Source: Clostridium sp. (GTDB lineage: Bacteria > Bacillota > Clostridia > Clostridiales > Clostridiaceae). From it: a stretch of 60,847 bases of DNA. Below are positions 1 to 8,245 of the stretch, piece after piece (position 1 is the first letter of the stretch; each line of letters begins with the position of its first letter). A model generated the notes under the pieces. It saw only the letters and a program-made list of their open reading frames with translations, was not told where the DNA came from and searched no databases. The DNA lies in NCBI GenBank assembly GCA_015058405.1, contig SVCL01000179.1, positions 1 through 60,847 on the forward strand, written 5' to 3'. A program made the position numbers and the translations under genes.

Positions 1-1
1 A

Positions 2-85
2 GGGAAATTAGATAATTTAATAATATTAAATACAGGTAAAGTGAATCCTTGCAGCAGATATTTAAAAGCTGTTAGAGGACTTTAA
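2..85 (+). CDS. C-terminal fragment of an unknown protein (cut by window edge)
   Basis: An open frame enters from the left edge and ends at TAA 83-85, giving 27 residues that finish in AVRGL. The fragment is too short to place in a family. It is listed because the frame is open from base 2 and is followed by a hairpin at 95-120. It could also be a chance open frame. Confidence 0.4.
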   Translation, partial: GKLDNLIILNTGKVNPCSRYLKAVRGL

Positions 86-94
86 CTATACATA

Positions 95-120
95 CGGAAA
101 AATATTTTTTTTATTTTCCG
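95..120 (+). terminator. Possible hairpin terminator after the first partial gene
   Basis: CGGAAAA and TTTTCCG are complementary around a T-rich loop. No clean T-run follows the stem, so termination activity is uncertain. Confidence 0.3.
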
Positions 121-128
121 AAAGTAAC

Positions 129-157
129 TTGACACTATCAAAAATACTAAATGTACT
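129..157 (+). promoter_or_regulatory. Promoter of tRNA-Arg
   Basis: A perfect -35 TTGACA (129-134), a 17-base spacer and a TGTACT -10 (152-157) lie about 50 bases before the tRNA. Confidence 0.6.
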
Positions 158-205
158 TGCGATTATTTTAAATTCATGTTAAAATTAATCTGTTAATTTA
201 GTTAA

Positions 206-280
206 GGGGTGTTAGTTAAACGGATATAACTTACCGCTACGGACGGTACATTATGGGTTCGATTCCTATACGCCCTGCCA
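206..280 (+). tRNA. tRNA-Arg (anticodon ACG)
   Basis: The segment folds as a cloverleaf. The acceptor stem is 206-212 with 270-276. The D stem is GTTA/TAAC. The anticodon stem TACCG/CGGTA carries loop CTACGGA with anticodon ACG. The T stem ATGGG/CCTAT carries loop TTCGATT. An encoded CCA ends the gene at 278-280. ACG (inosine-modified) reads CGN arginine codons. A promoter and a terminator flank it, so it appears to be a single-gene unit. Confidence 0.93.
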
Positions 281-284
281 TTAT

Positions 285-323
285 AAACTCGAATTACTTA
301 AAGGTAGTTCGAGTTTATTTTTT
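285..323 (+). terminator. Terminator of tRNA-Arg
   Basis: A 13-bp stem (285-297 with 304-316, containing AAACTCGAA/TTCGAGTTT) is followed by a T-run. Confidence 0.85.
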
Positions 324-385
324 GTATTATTTTATAGTTATATGGCTATATTAATAAATAGAAATAAAATAAAGGGTGTTATTTT

Positions 386-1510
386 ATGATATTTGAAACA
401 ATAATAAGCCAATACGATAAACATAATGAAGTAATTTTATTATTATTTAAAAAATTTAAACCCAAGAAATTAGTTTTCACAGTATCAAAAGATGAATATA
501 GTAAGGTTATATTAGAAAATTATAAATCTATATTTCAAAATGTAGATATTATTTTTGAAGTTATACATGATGGAGATATTAATGATATTGAAAATGTAAT
601 TAATAAGTATAATTCTGTGTTGATTAACTTAGTAGGGGGGGAACGGATAAATTCTCTTATACTTATAAAATTGTCTTTAGAATTAAATATACAAAGTATT
701 TATGTGGATTTGATAGGAAAAGTAAGGTATGTATTTAAAGAAAATGTTAGAGTAATAAATAAACCATTAGAGGATTTAAGTTTAGAAGATATTATTAAAA
801 CATCAGGTGCTAAGGTAGTATATGATTCTTCAGATATATGTGATAAGGAAGATGTAAAGCAGCTAAGTAAGCTTATTTTTAATAAAATAGATTTATGGCA
901 TAAATACAAACAAAGGCTATATGATAATAGTATGTTTATTCATAATTATAAAGATTGTCATAATGTTAGAGTTAATAAAAATAAGTTAAGTTTAGAAGAA
1001 TTAAATTTAGTACACAAATGTATAGATTATATACAAAAATTAAATGGATTATCATATAAAGAAGAAAAAGAAGAGATACAGATAGAATTTAAAAATGATT
1101 ATTTAAAAGGATTTGTATTTAAAAGTGGTACTTGGCTTGAAGTATTGACTCATATGATTACAAAAGAGATTAAAGAAGTAGATGAGGTTAGAAGTGGTGT
1201 AATTTTTTCGTGGGGAAAAGATGCTAGGGAAGTAAAAAATGAGTTAGATGTAGTAGCTGTAAGAGATTCTGTTCTTATATGTATATCATGCAAAGATAGT
1301 GATAAGTATGATGAAGATGCTTTAAATGAATTAAATGTATATAGTGAGAGGTTAGGTGGAAAAGATACAATAAAAATTTTAGTAGCAACTAAGGAACCTA
1401 CTAAGGTTACTGTAAAAAAGAGAGCAGAAGAAATGGGAATAAAGTTAATTATATTAGATAAAGACATAAATAAATTTAAAAAAGTTTTAAGTAATAGTAT
1501 ATTGATTTGA
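386..1510 (+). CDS. Orphan CARF-nuclease, Card1/Can2-like (DUF1887)
   Basis: The 374-residue protein has an N-terminal Rossmann-like half (about 1-140), as in CARF sensors of cyclic oligoadenylate. A helical linker follows, then a C-terminal PD-(D/E)xK-type nuclease half (about 225-374). Candidate nuclease residues are E252 in GTWLE, E286/D288 in NELDVV and K303 in ISCK. The usual Glu of the ExK motif appears to be Ser301. Length and order match Card1/Can2, CRISPR type III accessory nucleases that cut DNA and/or RNA when they bind cyclic oligoadenylate. No cas gene or CRISPR array lies in the window; it stands alone between tRNA-Arg and psd. The RBS GGGTG is modest. Family assignment is from motif recognition only, and the ligand is unknown. 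Confidence 0.75.
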   Translation: MIFETIISQYDKHNEVILLLFKKFKPKKLVFTVSKDEYSKVILENYKSIFQNVDIIFEVIHDGDINDIENVINKYNSVLINLVGGERINSLILIKLSLELNIQSIYVDLIGKVRYVFKENVRVINKPLEDLSLEDIIKTSGAKVVYDSSDICDKEDVKQLSKLIFNKIDLWHKYKQRLYDNSMFIHNYKDCHNVRVNKNKLSLEELNLVHKCIDYIQKLNGLSYKEEKEEIQIEFKNDYLKGFVFKSGTWLEVLTHMITKEIKEVDEVRSGVIFSWGKDAREVKNELDVVAVRDSVLICISCKDSDKYDEDALNELNVYSERLGGKDTIKILVATKEPTKVTVKKRAEEMGIKLIILDKDINKFKKVLSNSILI

Positions 1511-1522
1511 TTATTTAGAAGA

Positions 1523-1613
1523 AAAAGGATGGGGCTGTATCAAAAGTCTTAAAATAATAATGTTATAACATCTTTAGTATTTAAGAATTCTTTTTGATAC
1601 AGCCCATCCTTTT
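1523..1613. terminator. Long inverted-repeat bidirectional terminator
   Basis: GGATGGGGCTGTATCAAAA (about 1527-1545) mirrors TTTTGATACAGCCCATCC around a 46-base loop, with one bulged G. A-rich and T-rich flanks suit termination of both convergent genes. The length and sharp ends also resemble a miniature mobile repeat. Confidence 0.7.
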
Positions 1614-1616
1614 AAG

Positions 1617-2504
1617 TTATTTTTTATATCCTATAGTTTCACCTAGTTCAACTTTACATTCAAATCCTTTTTCACTTTGTTCTAGTATATCTTCACAAAT
1701 AGAAACAGTATCCTTTTTAAAGAAAAGTATAGTTGTAGAACCGCCAAATTTGAAATATCCTTTTTCATCTCCCTTATTAACTTTTTTATCAGGAGTATAA
1801 GATTGTATTATAGTACCAACACAAGTAGCTCCAACTTCTACGTGAATAATTTCACCAAAGTTATCTGATTTAAAGATTGACCACTCTCTTTTGTTTTGGC
1901 AATATAGCTTAGGAATTCTTTCTAAGGCCATAGGATTTACAGAATAGTAGTTTCCTTTAATAATATTATTTTTACCTGGAATCCCAGAGTCAACAAAATG
2001 GAATCTATGGTAGTCAGTTGGGCATAGTCTTAAAACTAAACAAACCCCACCATCATATTTTTTTGCAATATCATCATCACCTAATAATTCAGAAAGGCTA
2101 TATGTTATACCTTTAACTTGAACAAGATTATTCATAGATATATCTTTGTATGCAAATAATCTTCCATCTCCAGGCGATGGTAAACTAGTATGATTTTTAT
2201 CCATAGGCCTAGCGTCAGAATTTAATTCTCTAACAAAGAAGTCGTTAAAAGAAGAAAATTCATTTTCTGATTTTTGGGCTTTAGTCATATCTATATCAAA
2301 GTCTTTTATAAAAGATGAAATTTTTCTTTTACTGAAATTAGTATCACAATATTTACCGTACAGTTTAGATACTAATTTTTTTTTAATCAATAATTCTGTA
2401 AGATTTTTTCCTACAGGAGATTCATAACACCAACGTAGATATTTTTCGCCAGCAACTTTTTCTTCTTCATAAGATTTAGTTTTTCTATTATAAATTTTAA
2501 TCAT
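1617..2504 (-). CDS. psd: Phosphatidylserine decarboxylase proenzyme
   Basis: Converts phosphatidylserine to phosphatidylethanolamine at the membrane. The 295 residues match the usual size of the clostridial enzyme. Visible motifs are PGDG (about 111-114), the YHRFH histidine segment (165-169) and the self-cleavage site GGST (254-257), where the serine becomes the pyruvoyl cofactor and splits the beta and alpha chains. A GAGG ribosome site precedes ATG. It converges on the Card1-like gene and is divergent from the TetR gene, so the short shared upstream region may hold both promoters. No phosphatidylserine synthase gene is adjacent. Confidence 0.95.
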   Translation of the reverse strand: MIKIYNRKTKSYEEEKVAGEKYLRWCYESPVGKNLTELLIKKKLVSKLYGKYCDTNFSKRKISSFIKDFDIDMTKAQKSENEFSSFNDFFVRELNSDARPMDKNHTSLPSPGDGRLFAYKDISMNNLVQVKGITYSLSELLGDDDIAKKYDGGVCLVLRLCPTDYHRFHFVDSGIPGKNNIIKGNYYSVNPMALERIPKLYCQNKREWSIFKSDNFGEIIHVEVGATCVGTIIQSYTPDKKVNKGDEKGYFKFGGSTTILFFKKDTVSICEDILEQSEKGFECKVELGETIGYKK

Positions 2505-2637
2505 AATTACCTCGCTTAGACTGATTTTATATCTTTATTTTAGGTTATTCTTTATATAAAGTCTACTATATAGAGATATCCTAGTCAAAATGATATAATA
2601 AATAATAAATATATACATAAAATGGGTGGTGTAACAA

Positions 2638-3219
2638 ATGAATGAAAAGAAGTTGGGTATATTAAGAGCTGCATCTAAAGTTTTTTCAGAACGTGGATAT
2701 AGAGGAGCATCAATGGATGAAATTGCTCTTGAAGCAGGTATTGTTAAAGGGACATTGTACTATAATTTTAAAAATAAAGAGGAATTATTTGATGATATAG
2801 TTGAGTATGGAATAAATGAATTAAAAGGTAAGGTTGAGGATGTAAATAAATTAAATTTGGACCCTAGGATGAAATTAAGAAAATGTATTAAGGTTCAATT
2901 AGAATATGTTTATAAGAATAAAGAAATTTTTAAAGTAATTTTAAGTCAAATTTGGGGAGAAGACGATAGACAAAAAAAATTAAGATTTCTTGTTAAAGGG
3001 TATATTGATGATATAAAAGTAATTATACAAGAGGCAATTGAACATAAAATAATAGCGGATACAGATCCTTTAATGCTTGCACATGCTTTTTTTGCAGCTA
3101 TTGCATCTACAGCATTATATGATGTTATTGAAGGTAACACAAAAACTTCTTATGTAGCAATAGATAATATTTTAAAATTCACTCTAAAGGGTATGCAATA
3201 CGATATAGATAATATATAG
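2638..3219 (+). CDS. TetR/AcrR family transcriptional regulator
   Basis: The 193-residue protein has the family N-terminal helix-turn-helix: ASKVFSERGYRGASMDEIA, then AGIVKGTLYYNFKNKEEL at about 33-50. The C-terminal half is a helical ligand-binding and dimer domain without recognisable specificity. GGTGG precedes the ATG. It lies 119 bases before the hydrogenase gene and is divergent from psd, so either neighbour could be its target, but no clear palindrome identifies one. Confidence 0.9.
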   Translation: MNEKKLGILRAASKVFSERGYRGASMDEIALEAGIVKGTLYYNFKNKEELFDDIVEYGINELKGKVEDVNKLNLDPRMKLRKCIKVQLEYVYKNKEIFKVILSQIWGEDDRQKKLRFLVKGYIDDIKVIIQEAIEHKIIADTDPLMLAHAFFAAIASTALYDVIEGNTKTSYVAIDNILKFTLKGMQYDIDNI

Positions 3220-3338
3220 AATTACTCCTTTTTCAATTATCTGAAAATTTTTCTTTATAAAGAAATATATGTTAAACTATTAATGGTATAACAAAAATTA
3301 GAAAAATTAATAGGTGTAATTTAGGAGGGACTTAGGCG

Positions 3339-5063
3339 ATGAAAAACGTTGTTATTAACGCTCAATCATACCAAGTAGAAGATGGGGCTACTATTATTGA
3401 AGCAGCTAGAAATAATGGAATAGAAATTCCTACATTATGTTATTTAAAAGAATGTAGTAATGTGGGAAAATGTGGAATTTGCGCTGTTGAAGTAGAAGGG
3501 AAAAAGAATTTATTATTAGCATGTTTGACTAAGGTTGAAGATGGAATGGTTATAAGAACTGATACTGAAAAGGTTCAAGAAAGAGTAAAGACTAGAGTAT
3601 CTACTTTACTTAATAAACATGAATTTAAGTGCGGACAATGTACAAGAAGAGAAAATTGTGAGCTATTAAAGTTAGTTATAAAAACAAAAGCAAAAGCAAC
3701 AACACCTTTTAAGGTAGAAGACAAAAGCGAATTTGTAGATGATAGAAGTAAATCTATAACTATAGATAGAACTAAGTGTGTATTATGTGGAAGATGTCAA
3801 GCAGCTTGTACAAAAAATACAGGTACTGGTTCAATTAAGCTAGCAAGTGTTGATGGAAAAAGAATAGTAACTACAGTAGATCAAAAATGTTTCGATGAAA
3901 CAAACTGTTTATTATGTGGTCAATGTGTAGCCGCATGTCCAGTTGGAGCTTTAAATGAAAAGAGTCATTTAGATAGAGTTAAGGCAGCTTTAGCTAATCC
4001 TGAAAAACATGTAATAGTAGCTATGGCTCCTGCAGTAAGAACTTCAATTGGTGAATTATTTAAAATGGGATATGGACAAGATGTAACAGGAAAAGTATAT
4101 ACAGCTTTAAGAGAATTAGGCTTTAAAAAAGTATTTGATATTAACTTTGGAGCTGATATGACTATAATGGAAGAAGCTACAGAGCTTATTCAAAGAATTG
4201 AAAATAATGGACCATTCCCTATGTTTACATCATGTTGTCCTGGATGGGTAAGACAAGTAGAAAATTATTATCCAGAACTATTAAATAACTTATCTTCAGC
4301 CAAATCACCACAACAAATCTTTGGTACTGCAACTAAAACATATTATCCACATATAACTGATATAGATCCAGCTAGTGTATTTACAGTAACAATAATGCCA
4401 TGTACTGCTAAGAAGTTTGAAGCAGATAGAGATGAAATGACAATAGATGGTTTAAGACAAATTGATGCTGTATTAACAACTAGAGAATTAGCTAAACTTA
4501 TGAAAGATTCTAAGATTAACTTATCTAAATTAGAAGATTCAGAAGTAGATCCAGCAATGGGTGAATATACTGGTGCAGGAGTTATTTTTGGTGCAACTGG
4601 TGGAGTTATGGAAGCAGCTATAAGAACAGCTAAAGAATTTGTTGAAAAGAAAGAACTTGCTAAACTTGACTATGAAGAAGTAAGAGGATTAGATGGAATA
4701 AAAGAAGCTATAGTTAAGGTTGGAGATCTTGATGTAAATGTAGCTGTTATTAATGGAGCTAAAAATTTAGCTGAATTTATAGATAGCGGAATGATGGAAA
4801 AGAAGCAATATCACTTTATAGAAGTTATGGCATGTCCTGGTGGATGTGTAAATGGTGGTGGACAACCTCATGTTAATAACTTAGATAGAGAAAAGGTAGA
4901 TATTAAATCTGTAAGAGCATCTGTTCTTTATAATCAAGATAAGAATGCTACAATAAGAAAATCTCATGAAAATCCAGCTATAAAGAAAATGTATGAAAGC
5001 TTTATGGGTGAACCAGGTCAGGGGAAAGCTCATGAATTATTACATTTAAAATATACTAAGTAA
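3339..5063 (+). CDS. hydA: [FeFe] hydrogenase, monomeric CpI-type
   Basis: Reoxidises reduced ferredoxin by making H2 during fermentation; cytoplasmic. The 574 residues equal the length of C. pasteurianum CpI, and the ligands fall at the same numbers. The [2Fe-2S] domain uses C34, C45, C48 and C62. The His-Cys3 cluster uses H94, C98, C101 and C107. Two [4Fe-4S] clusters use C147/C150/C153/C157 and C190/C193/C196/C200. H-cluster motifs are TSCCPGW (297-303), MPCTAKK (C355) and the MACPGGCVNGGGQP segment. AGGAGGGA precedes the ATG. It is followed by a strong terminator, so it is probably monocistronic. Maturases HydE/F/G are not in the window. Confidence 0.97.
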   Translation: MKNVVINAQSYQVEDGATIIEAARNNGIEIPTLCYLKECSNVGKCGICAVEVEGKKNLLLACLTKVEDGMVIRTDTEKVQERVKTRVSTLLNKHEFKCGQCTRRENCELLKLVIKTKAKATTPFKVEDKSEFVDDRSKSITIDRTKCVLCGRCQAACTKNTGTGSIKLASVDGKRIVTTVDQKCFDETNCLLCGQCVAACPVGALNEKSHLDRVKAALANPEKHVIVAMAPAVRTSIGELFKMGYGQDVTGKVYTALRELGFKKVFDINFGADMTIMEEATELIQRIENNGPFPMFTSCCPGWVRQVENYYPELLNNLSSAKSPQQIFGTATKTYYPHITDIDPASVFTVTIMPCTAKKFEADRDEMTIDGLRQIDAVLTTRELAKLMKDSKINLSKLEDSEVDPAMGEYTGAGVIFGATGGVMEAAIRTAKEFVEKKELAKLDYEEVRGLDGIKEAIVKVGDLDVNVAVINGAKNLAEFIDSGMMEKKQYHFIEVMACPGGCVNGGGQPHVNNLDREKVDIKSVRASVLYNQDKNATIRKSHENPAIKKMYESFMGEPGQGKAHELLHLKYTK

Positions 5064-5075
5064 TATATAGTGTGA

Positions 5076-5113
5076 TATAAAGGTGTATTTAAAATAATAA
5101 ATACACCTTTATA
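5076..5113. terminator. Bidirectional terminator after hydA
   Basis: TATAAAGGTGTATTT and AAATACACCTTTATA form a 15-bp perfect stem with an 8-base loop. It serves hydA and the convergent NlpC remnant. Confidence 0.85.
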
Positions 5114-5122
5114 TATTAATAA

Positions 5123-5580
5123 TTATAGTATTCTTCTACCTGTATAGAATTTATATACATTTGAAATTTTTACAACATCACCTGTTTGAGGAGCATGTAT
5201 CATCTTACCATTCCCAAGATATATTCCAACATGTCCAGTATGAGGGAATACTAAATCTCCAGGTTTTAAATCATCTTGTGAATAAACAGCAGTTCCTTGA
5301 TTGATTTGAGTATAGGTAGTTCTAATCAACCCAATAATTATTTCCATCTACTGGTTCAGAGGTAGCCATTTCTCCTGAATCTTTTACATAAAAATATTTA
5401 TTACTATCACTTGTAGATTGAATCCAAGCATTTGTTTTCATAGCACCTTTCATAGAAGCAGCATTTACTTTGTCAGAAGCAGCATAAGTATCAACAGATG
5501 GTAATATTGATAAAGAAACAGTCGCTCCAATAACTAATGCAGCAGTAACATCAGCAAAGGTAAATGATTTTAAGTTAACA
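5123..5580 (-). pseudogene. Decayed NlpC/P60 cell-wall hydrolase
   Basis: Two minus-strand pieces in different frames remain. The upstream piece (about 5332-5575) encodes a signal peptide-like segment (ALVIGATVSLSILPSV, then DTYAAS) and one cell-wall-binding-type repeat (NAWIQS, YFYVKDSGEMATS) before a stop. The downstream piece (5123-5347) is the C-terminal part of an NlpC/P60 domain: LKPGDLVFP, the HVGIYLGNGKMIHAPQ stretch with the catalytic-type His, then YTGRRIL. The segment that normally carries the catalytic Cys (DCSG) is missing, so this cannot be an active peptidase. No good start codon is left. Confidence 0.75.
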
Positions 5581-5826
5581 AATAAAACAGAAACAAAAAC
5601 ACAAGAAGTTCGTTATGTAAAAACAGTTAGGGAAACTTATTTAATGAGCAGATCTAATTCAACTACTATAAAGGTACCTGCTAATACAAAACTTAAATTT
5701 ATAAGTGTTAGTGGGCGAGAAACAAATGGCATTGCTATAGTGGAATATACTTATAAAGGAGTAACAGGAAATTATGCTGTATCTACTAGAAATGTAGTAC
5801 CTGTAAACTTTGTTTGGATATATTAA
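5488..5826 (+). pseudogene. Inverted SH3b-like fragment of a cell-wall protein
   Basis: On the plus strand a frame open from about 5488 encodes a KTVRETYLMSRSNSTTIKVP segment, then KLKFISVSG and VEYTYKGVTGNYAVST. This is the pattern of a bacterial SH3 (SH3b) repeat as found in clostridial cell-wall hydrolases. The only ATG (5644) lies inside the domain and has no ribosome site. The meaningful part starts near 5575, where the oppositely oriented signal-peptide remnant begins. The two may be parts of one ancestral gene rearranged by a local inversion, or the end of a separate deleted gene. Confidence 0.55.
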
Positions 5827-5842
5827 TTTATAGTAAAATAAT

Positions 5843-5877
5843 AAAAGACCTCCTAATCATAAATTAGCAGGTCTTTT
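5843..5877. terminator. Terminator of the ABC-F gene
   Basis: AAAGACCTCCTAAT/ATTAGCAGGTCTTT stem with a 5-base loop and T/A flanks on both sides. Confidence 0.8.
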
Positions 5878-5887
5878 CATTATCTAA

Positions 5888-7480
5888 TTAGTTATTCTTA
5901 GAGAATTCTAAGTATTCGTCATAAGTCATAGTTCTGTCAACTATAGAACCATCATCCTTAATATCTATAATTCTGTTAGCTATAGTTTCAATGAATTGGT
6001 GGTCATGTGAAGCAAATATTATATTGCTGTTAAAGTCCTTTAATCCATTGTTTACAGCAGTAATAGATTCTAGGTCAAGGTGGTTAGTAGGTTGATCTAA
6101 CATTAATACATTTGCATTAGAAAGCATCATCTTAGATAACATACATCTAACCTTTTCTCCTCCTGATAATACGTTAGCTGATTTTAAAGCTTCTTCTCCA
6201 GAGAATAACATTCTTCCTAAGAATCCTCTTATATAGCTTTCAGATTTTTCTTCTGAGTATTGTCTTAACCAATCCACTAGTGAAAGGTTACAATCATTGA
6301 AGTATTCTGAATTATCATTTGGGAAGTAAGAAGTAGTTATTGTTATTCCCCACTTGAATTCACCTTCATCTGGTTCCATTTCACCAGCTAATATCTTAAA
6401 TAATGTAGTAACAGCTATTTCGTTACCTATTAAAGCTATTTTATCATTCTTATTAACTAAGAAGTTTACATTATCTAAAACCTTAACGCCATCAATAGTT
6501 TTTGAAAGATTCTTAACAGTTAGTATATCATTACCAACTTCTCTTTCAGGTTTGAATCCAACAAATGGATATCTTCTGCTTGATGGTTGTATGTCTTCTA
6601 GGTTAATTTTATCTAATAATTTCTTACGTGATGTAGCTTGCTTAGATTTAGAAGCATTAGCGCTAAATCTAGCGATGAAGTCTTGAAGTTCTTTAATCTT
6701 TTCTTCTTTTTTCTTATTTTGGTCTTTAGCCATTTGTAAAGCAAGTTGGCTTGATTCATACCAGAAATCATAGTTACCAACATAAAGTTTAATTTTACCA
6801 AAGTCAACGTCAGCCATTTGAGTACAAACTGTATTTAAGAAGTGTCTATCGTGGGATACAACTATTACAGTTCCTTCAAATCCTAGTAAGAAGTCTTCAA
6901 GCCAGTTAACTGATTTTATATCTAAATGGTTAGTAGGTTCGTCTAGTACTAGAACACCTGGATTACCGAATAAGGCTTGCGCTAAAAGAACCTTAACCTT
7001 TTCAGCCCCAGTAAGTTCAGAAACTTTCTTGTAGTGAGAATCAGTACCTATACCTAAACCTTGTAATAATGAAGAAGCTTCAGATTCTGCTTCCCATCCA
7101 TTAAGGTCAGCAAATTCACCTTCTAATTCAGAAGCTCTTATACCATCTTCATCAGAGAAGTCTGGCTTTGCATATAAAGCATCTTTTTCTTTCATTATTT
7201 GATATAATCTTTCGTTACCCATAATTACTGTTTCAAGAACTTCAAAATCATCGTATTGATAGTGATCTTGCTTTAAAACAGACATTCTAACACCTGAATC
7301 TAAAATAACTTCACCAGTATTTGGTTCTACTTCACCAGATAAGATCTTTAAGAATGTACTCTTTCCAGCACCATTTGCACCTATAACGCCGTAGCAGTTA
7401 CCAGCAGTAAACTTTAAATTAACGTCTTCGAATAATTTACGTCCGCCATATCTTAAACTAACATTTGATACAGTTATCAA
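5888..7480 (-). CDS. ABC-F family ATPase (YbiT-like), ribosome-associated
   Basis: Soluble protein of 530 residues with two ATP-binding domains and no membrane segments, typical of ABC-F translation factors that act at the ribosomal E site. Domain 1 has Walker A GANGAGKST (about 34-42), Walker B VLVLDEPTNHLD and a degenerate signature LTGAEKV. A charged linker runs about 245-300. Domain 2 has signature LSGGEKVRCML and Walker B VLMLDQPTNHLD, but its Walker A reads GNEIAVTT without the lysine, and Walker B has Gln before Pro. As far as I recall, this subgroup shares the altered second site. Its role (translation factor or antibiotic protection) cannot be told from sequence. Confidence 0.88.
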   Translation of the reverse strand: MITVSNVSLRYGGRKLFEDVNLKFTAGNCYGVIGANGAGKSTFLKILSGEVEPNTGEVILDSGVRMSVLKQDHYQYDDFEVLETVIMGNERLYQIMKEKDALYAKPDFSDEDGIRASELEGEFADLNGWEAESEASSLLQGLGIGTDSHYKKVSELTGAEKVKVLLAQALFGNPGVLVLDEPTNHLDIKSVNWLEDFLLGFEGTVIVVSHDRHFLNTVCTQMADVDFGKIKLYVGNYDFWYESSQLALQMAKDQNKKKEEKIKELQDFIARFSANASKSKQATSRKKLLDKINLEDIQPSSRRYPFVGFKPEREVGNDILTVKNLSKTIDGVKVLDNVNFLVNKNDKIALIGNEIAVTTLFKILAGEMEPDEGEFKWGITITTSYFPNDNSEYFNDCNLSLVDWLRQYSEEKSESYIRGFLGRMLFSGEEALKSANVLSGGEKVRCMLSKMMLSNANVLMLDQPTNHLDLESITAVNNGLKDFNSNIIFASHDHQFIETIANRIIDIKDDGSIVDRTMTYDEYLEFSKNN

Positions 7481-7679
7481 TAATTTCTACCTCATTTCAT
7501 TTAGTATTTATTTCGTTATTATAACATATAAAAACATTATAAAGAACAAGAAGGGCTATTTACAATCATATATTATTAACAAACTTGTAAAAAGACTAAT
7601 AAAAATAAGAAAAAATATAGAAATATAGTTATAATTAATATATATAATTAAAATTAAAAAAGGAAGCGAAGTGAGATAG

Positions 7680-8162
7680 ATGGCAAAGATGCAAAAAACT
7701 AATGCAATGAGATTTTTAGATAGAAATAAAATTGAATATAAGACCATGGAATACGAATGTAAAGATGGAAAGATAGATGGTGTGGCAGTTGCTGAAAAGT
7801 TAGGTCAAGATCCTAATACTGTTTTTAAAACTTTAGTAACTCAAGGACATTCAAGAGATTTATATGTTTTTGTTATACCAGTTAAAGAAGAATTAGATTT
7901 AAAGAAAGCTGCAAAAGCTGCAGGGGAAAAGAATGTTGAAATGATTCACGTTAAAGATATAAATAAACATACAGGTTATATCAGAGGCGGATGTTCACCA
8001 CTTGCCATGAAAAAACTTTATAAAACATTTATACATGAGTCTGCAAAAGAATTAGATTTTATAATTTTTAGTGGAGGAAAGATAGGAACTCAAATTGAAG
8101 CAAATCCAGTACAGGTTGCAGAGTCAATTGGAGCAGAGTTTAAAGATATTATAGCTGGGTAA
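7680..8162 (+). CDS. ybaK: Cys-tRNA(Pro)/Cys-tRNA(Cys) deacylase, YbaK/EbsC family
   Basis: Editing protein that hydrolyses cysteine mischarged onto tRNA-Pro. The 160 residues match the family. Visible features are the start NAMRFLDRNKIEY, DPNTVFKTLVTQG with the conserved K, GYIRGGCSPLAMKK and the C-terminal FSGGKIGTQIEANP. The ribosome site GGAAGCG is weak, with ATG at 7680 the only good start. It is divergent from the ABC-F gene across 199 AT-rich bases that should hold both promoters. Confidence 0.9.
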   Translation: MAKMQKTNAMRFLDRNKIEYKTMEYECKDGKIDGVAVAEKLGQDPNTVFKTLVTQGHSRDLYVFVIPVKEELDLKKAAKAAGEKNVEMIHVKDINKHTGYIRGGCSPLAMKKLYKTFIHESAKELDFIIFSGGKIGTQIEANPVQVAESIGAEFKDIIAG

Positions 8163-8167
8163 TAAAA

Positions 8168-8223
8168 ATAGGATTTAAATATAAGAAACTATTAAAGTAA
8201 GTTTCTTATATTTAAATCCTTAA
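8168..8223. terminator. Convergent bidirectional terminator
   Basis: GGATTTAAATATAAGAAAC (8171-8189) and GTTTCTTATATTTAAATCC (8201-8219) form a perfect 19-bp stem. Confidence 0.85.
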
Positions 8224-8245
8224 ATAAAATATATGATTAATTTTT

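Noticed and set aside
206..386. Genomic island inserted in tRNA-Arg
   Set aside because: No second copy of the tRNA 3' end, no integrase and normal codon use nearby; only the proximity remains.
3220..3338. Rex operator upstream of hydA
   Set aside because: A loose TGTTAAAC...TATAACA pattern exists, but spacing and arms do not fit TTGTTAA-N4-TTAACAA.
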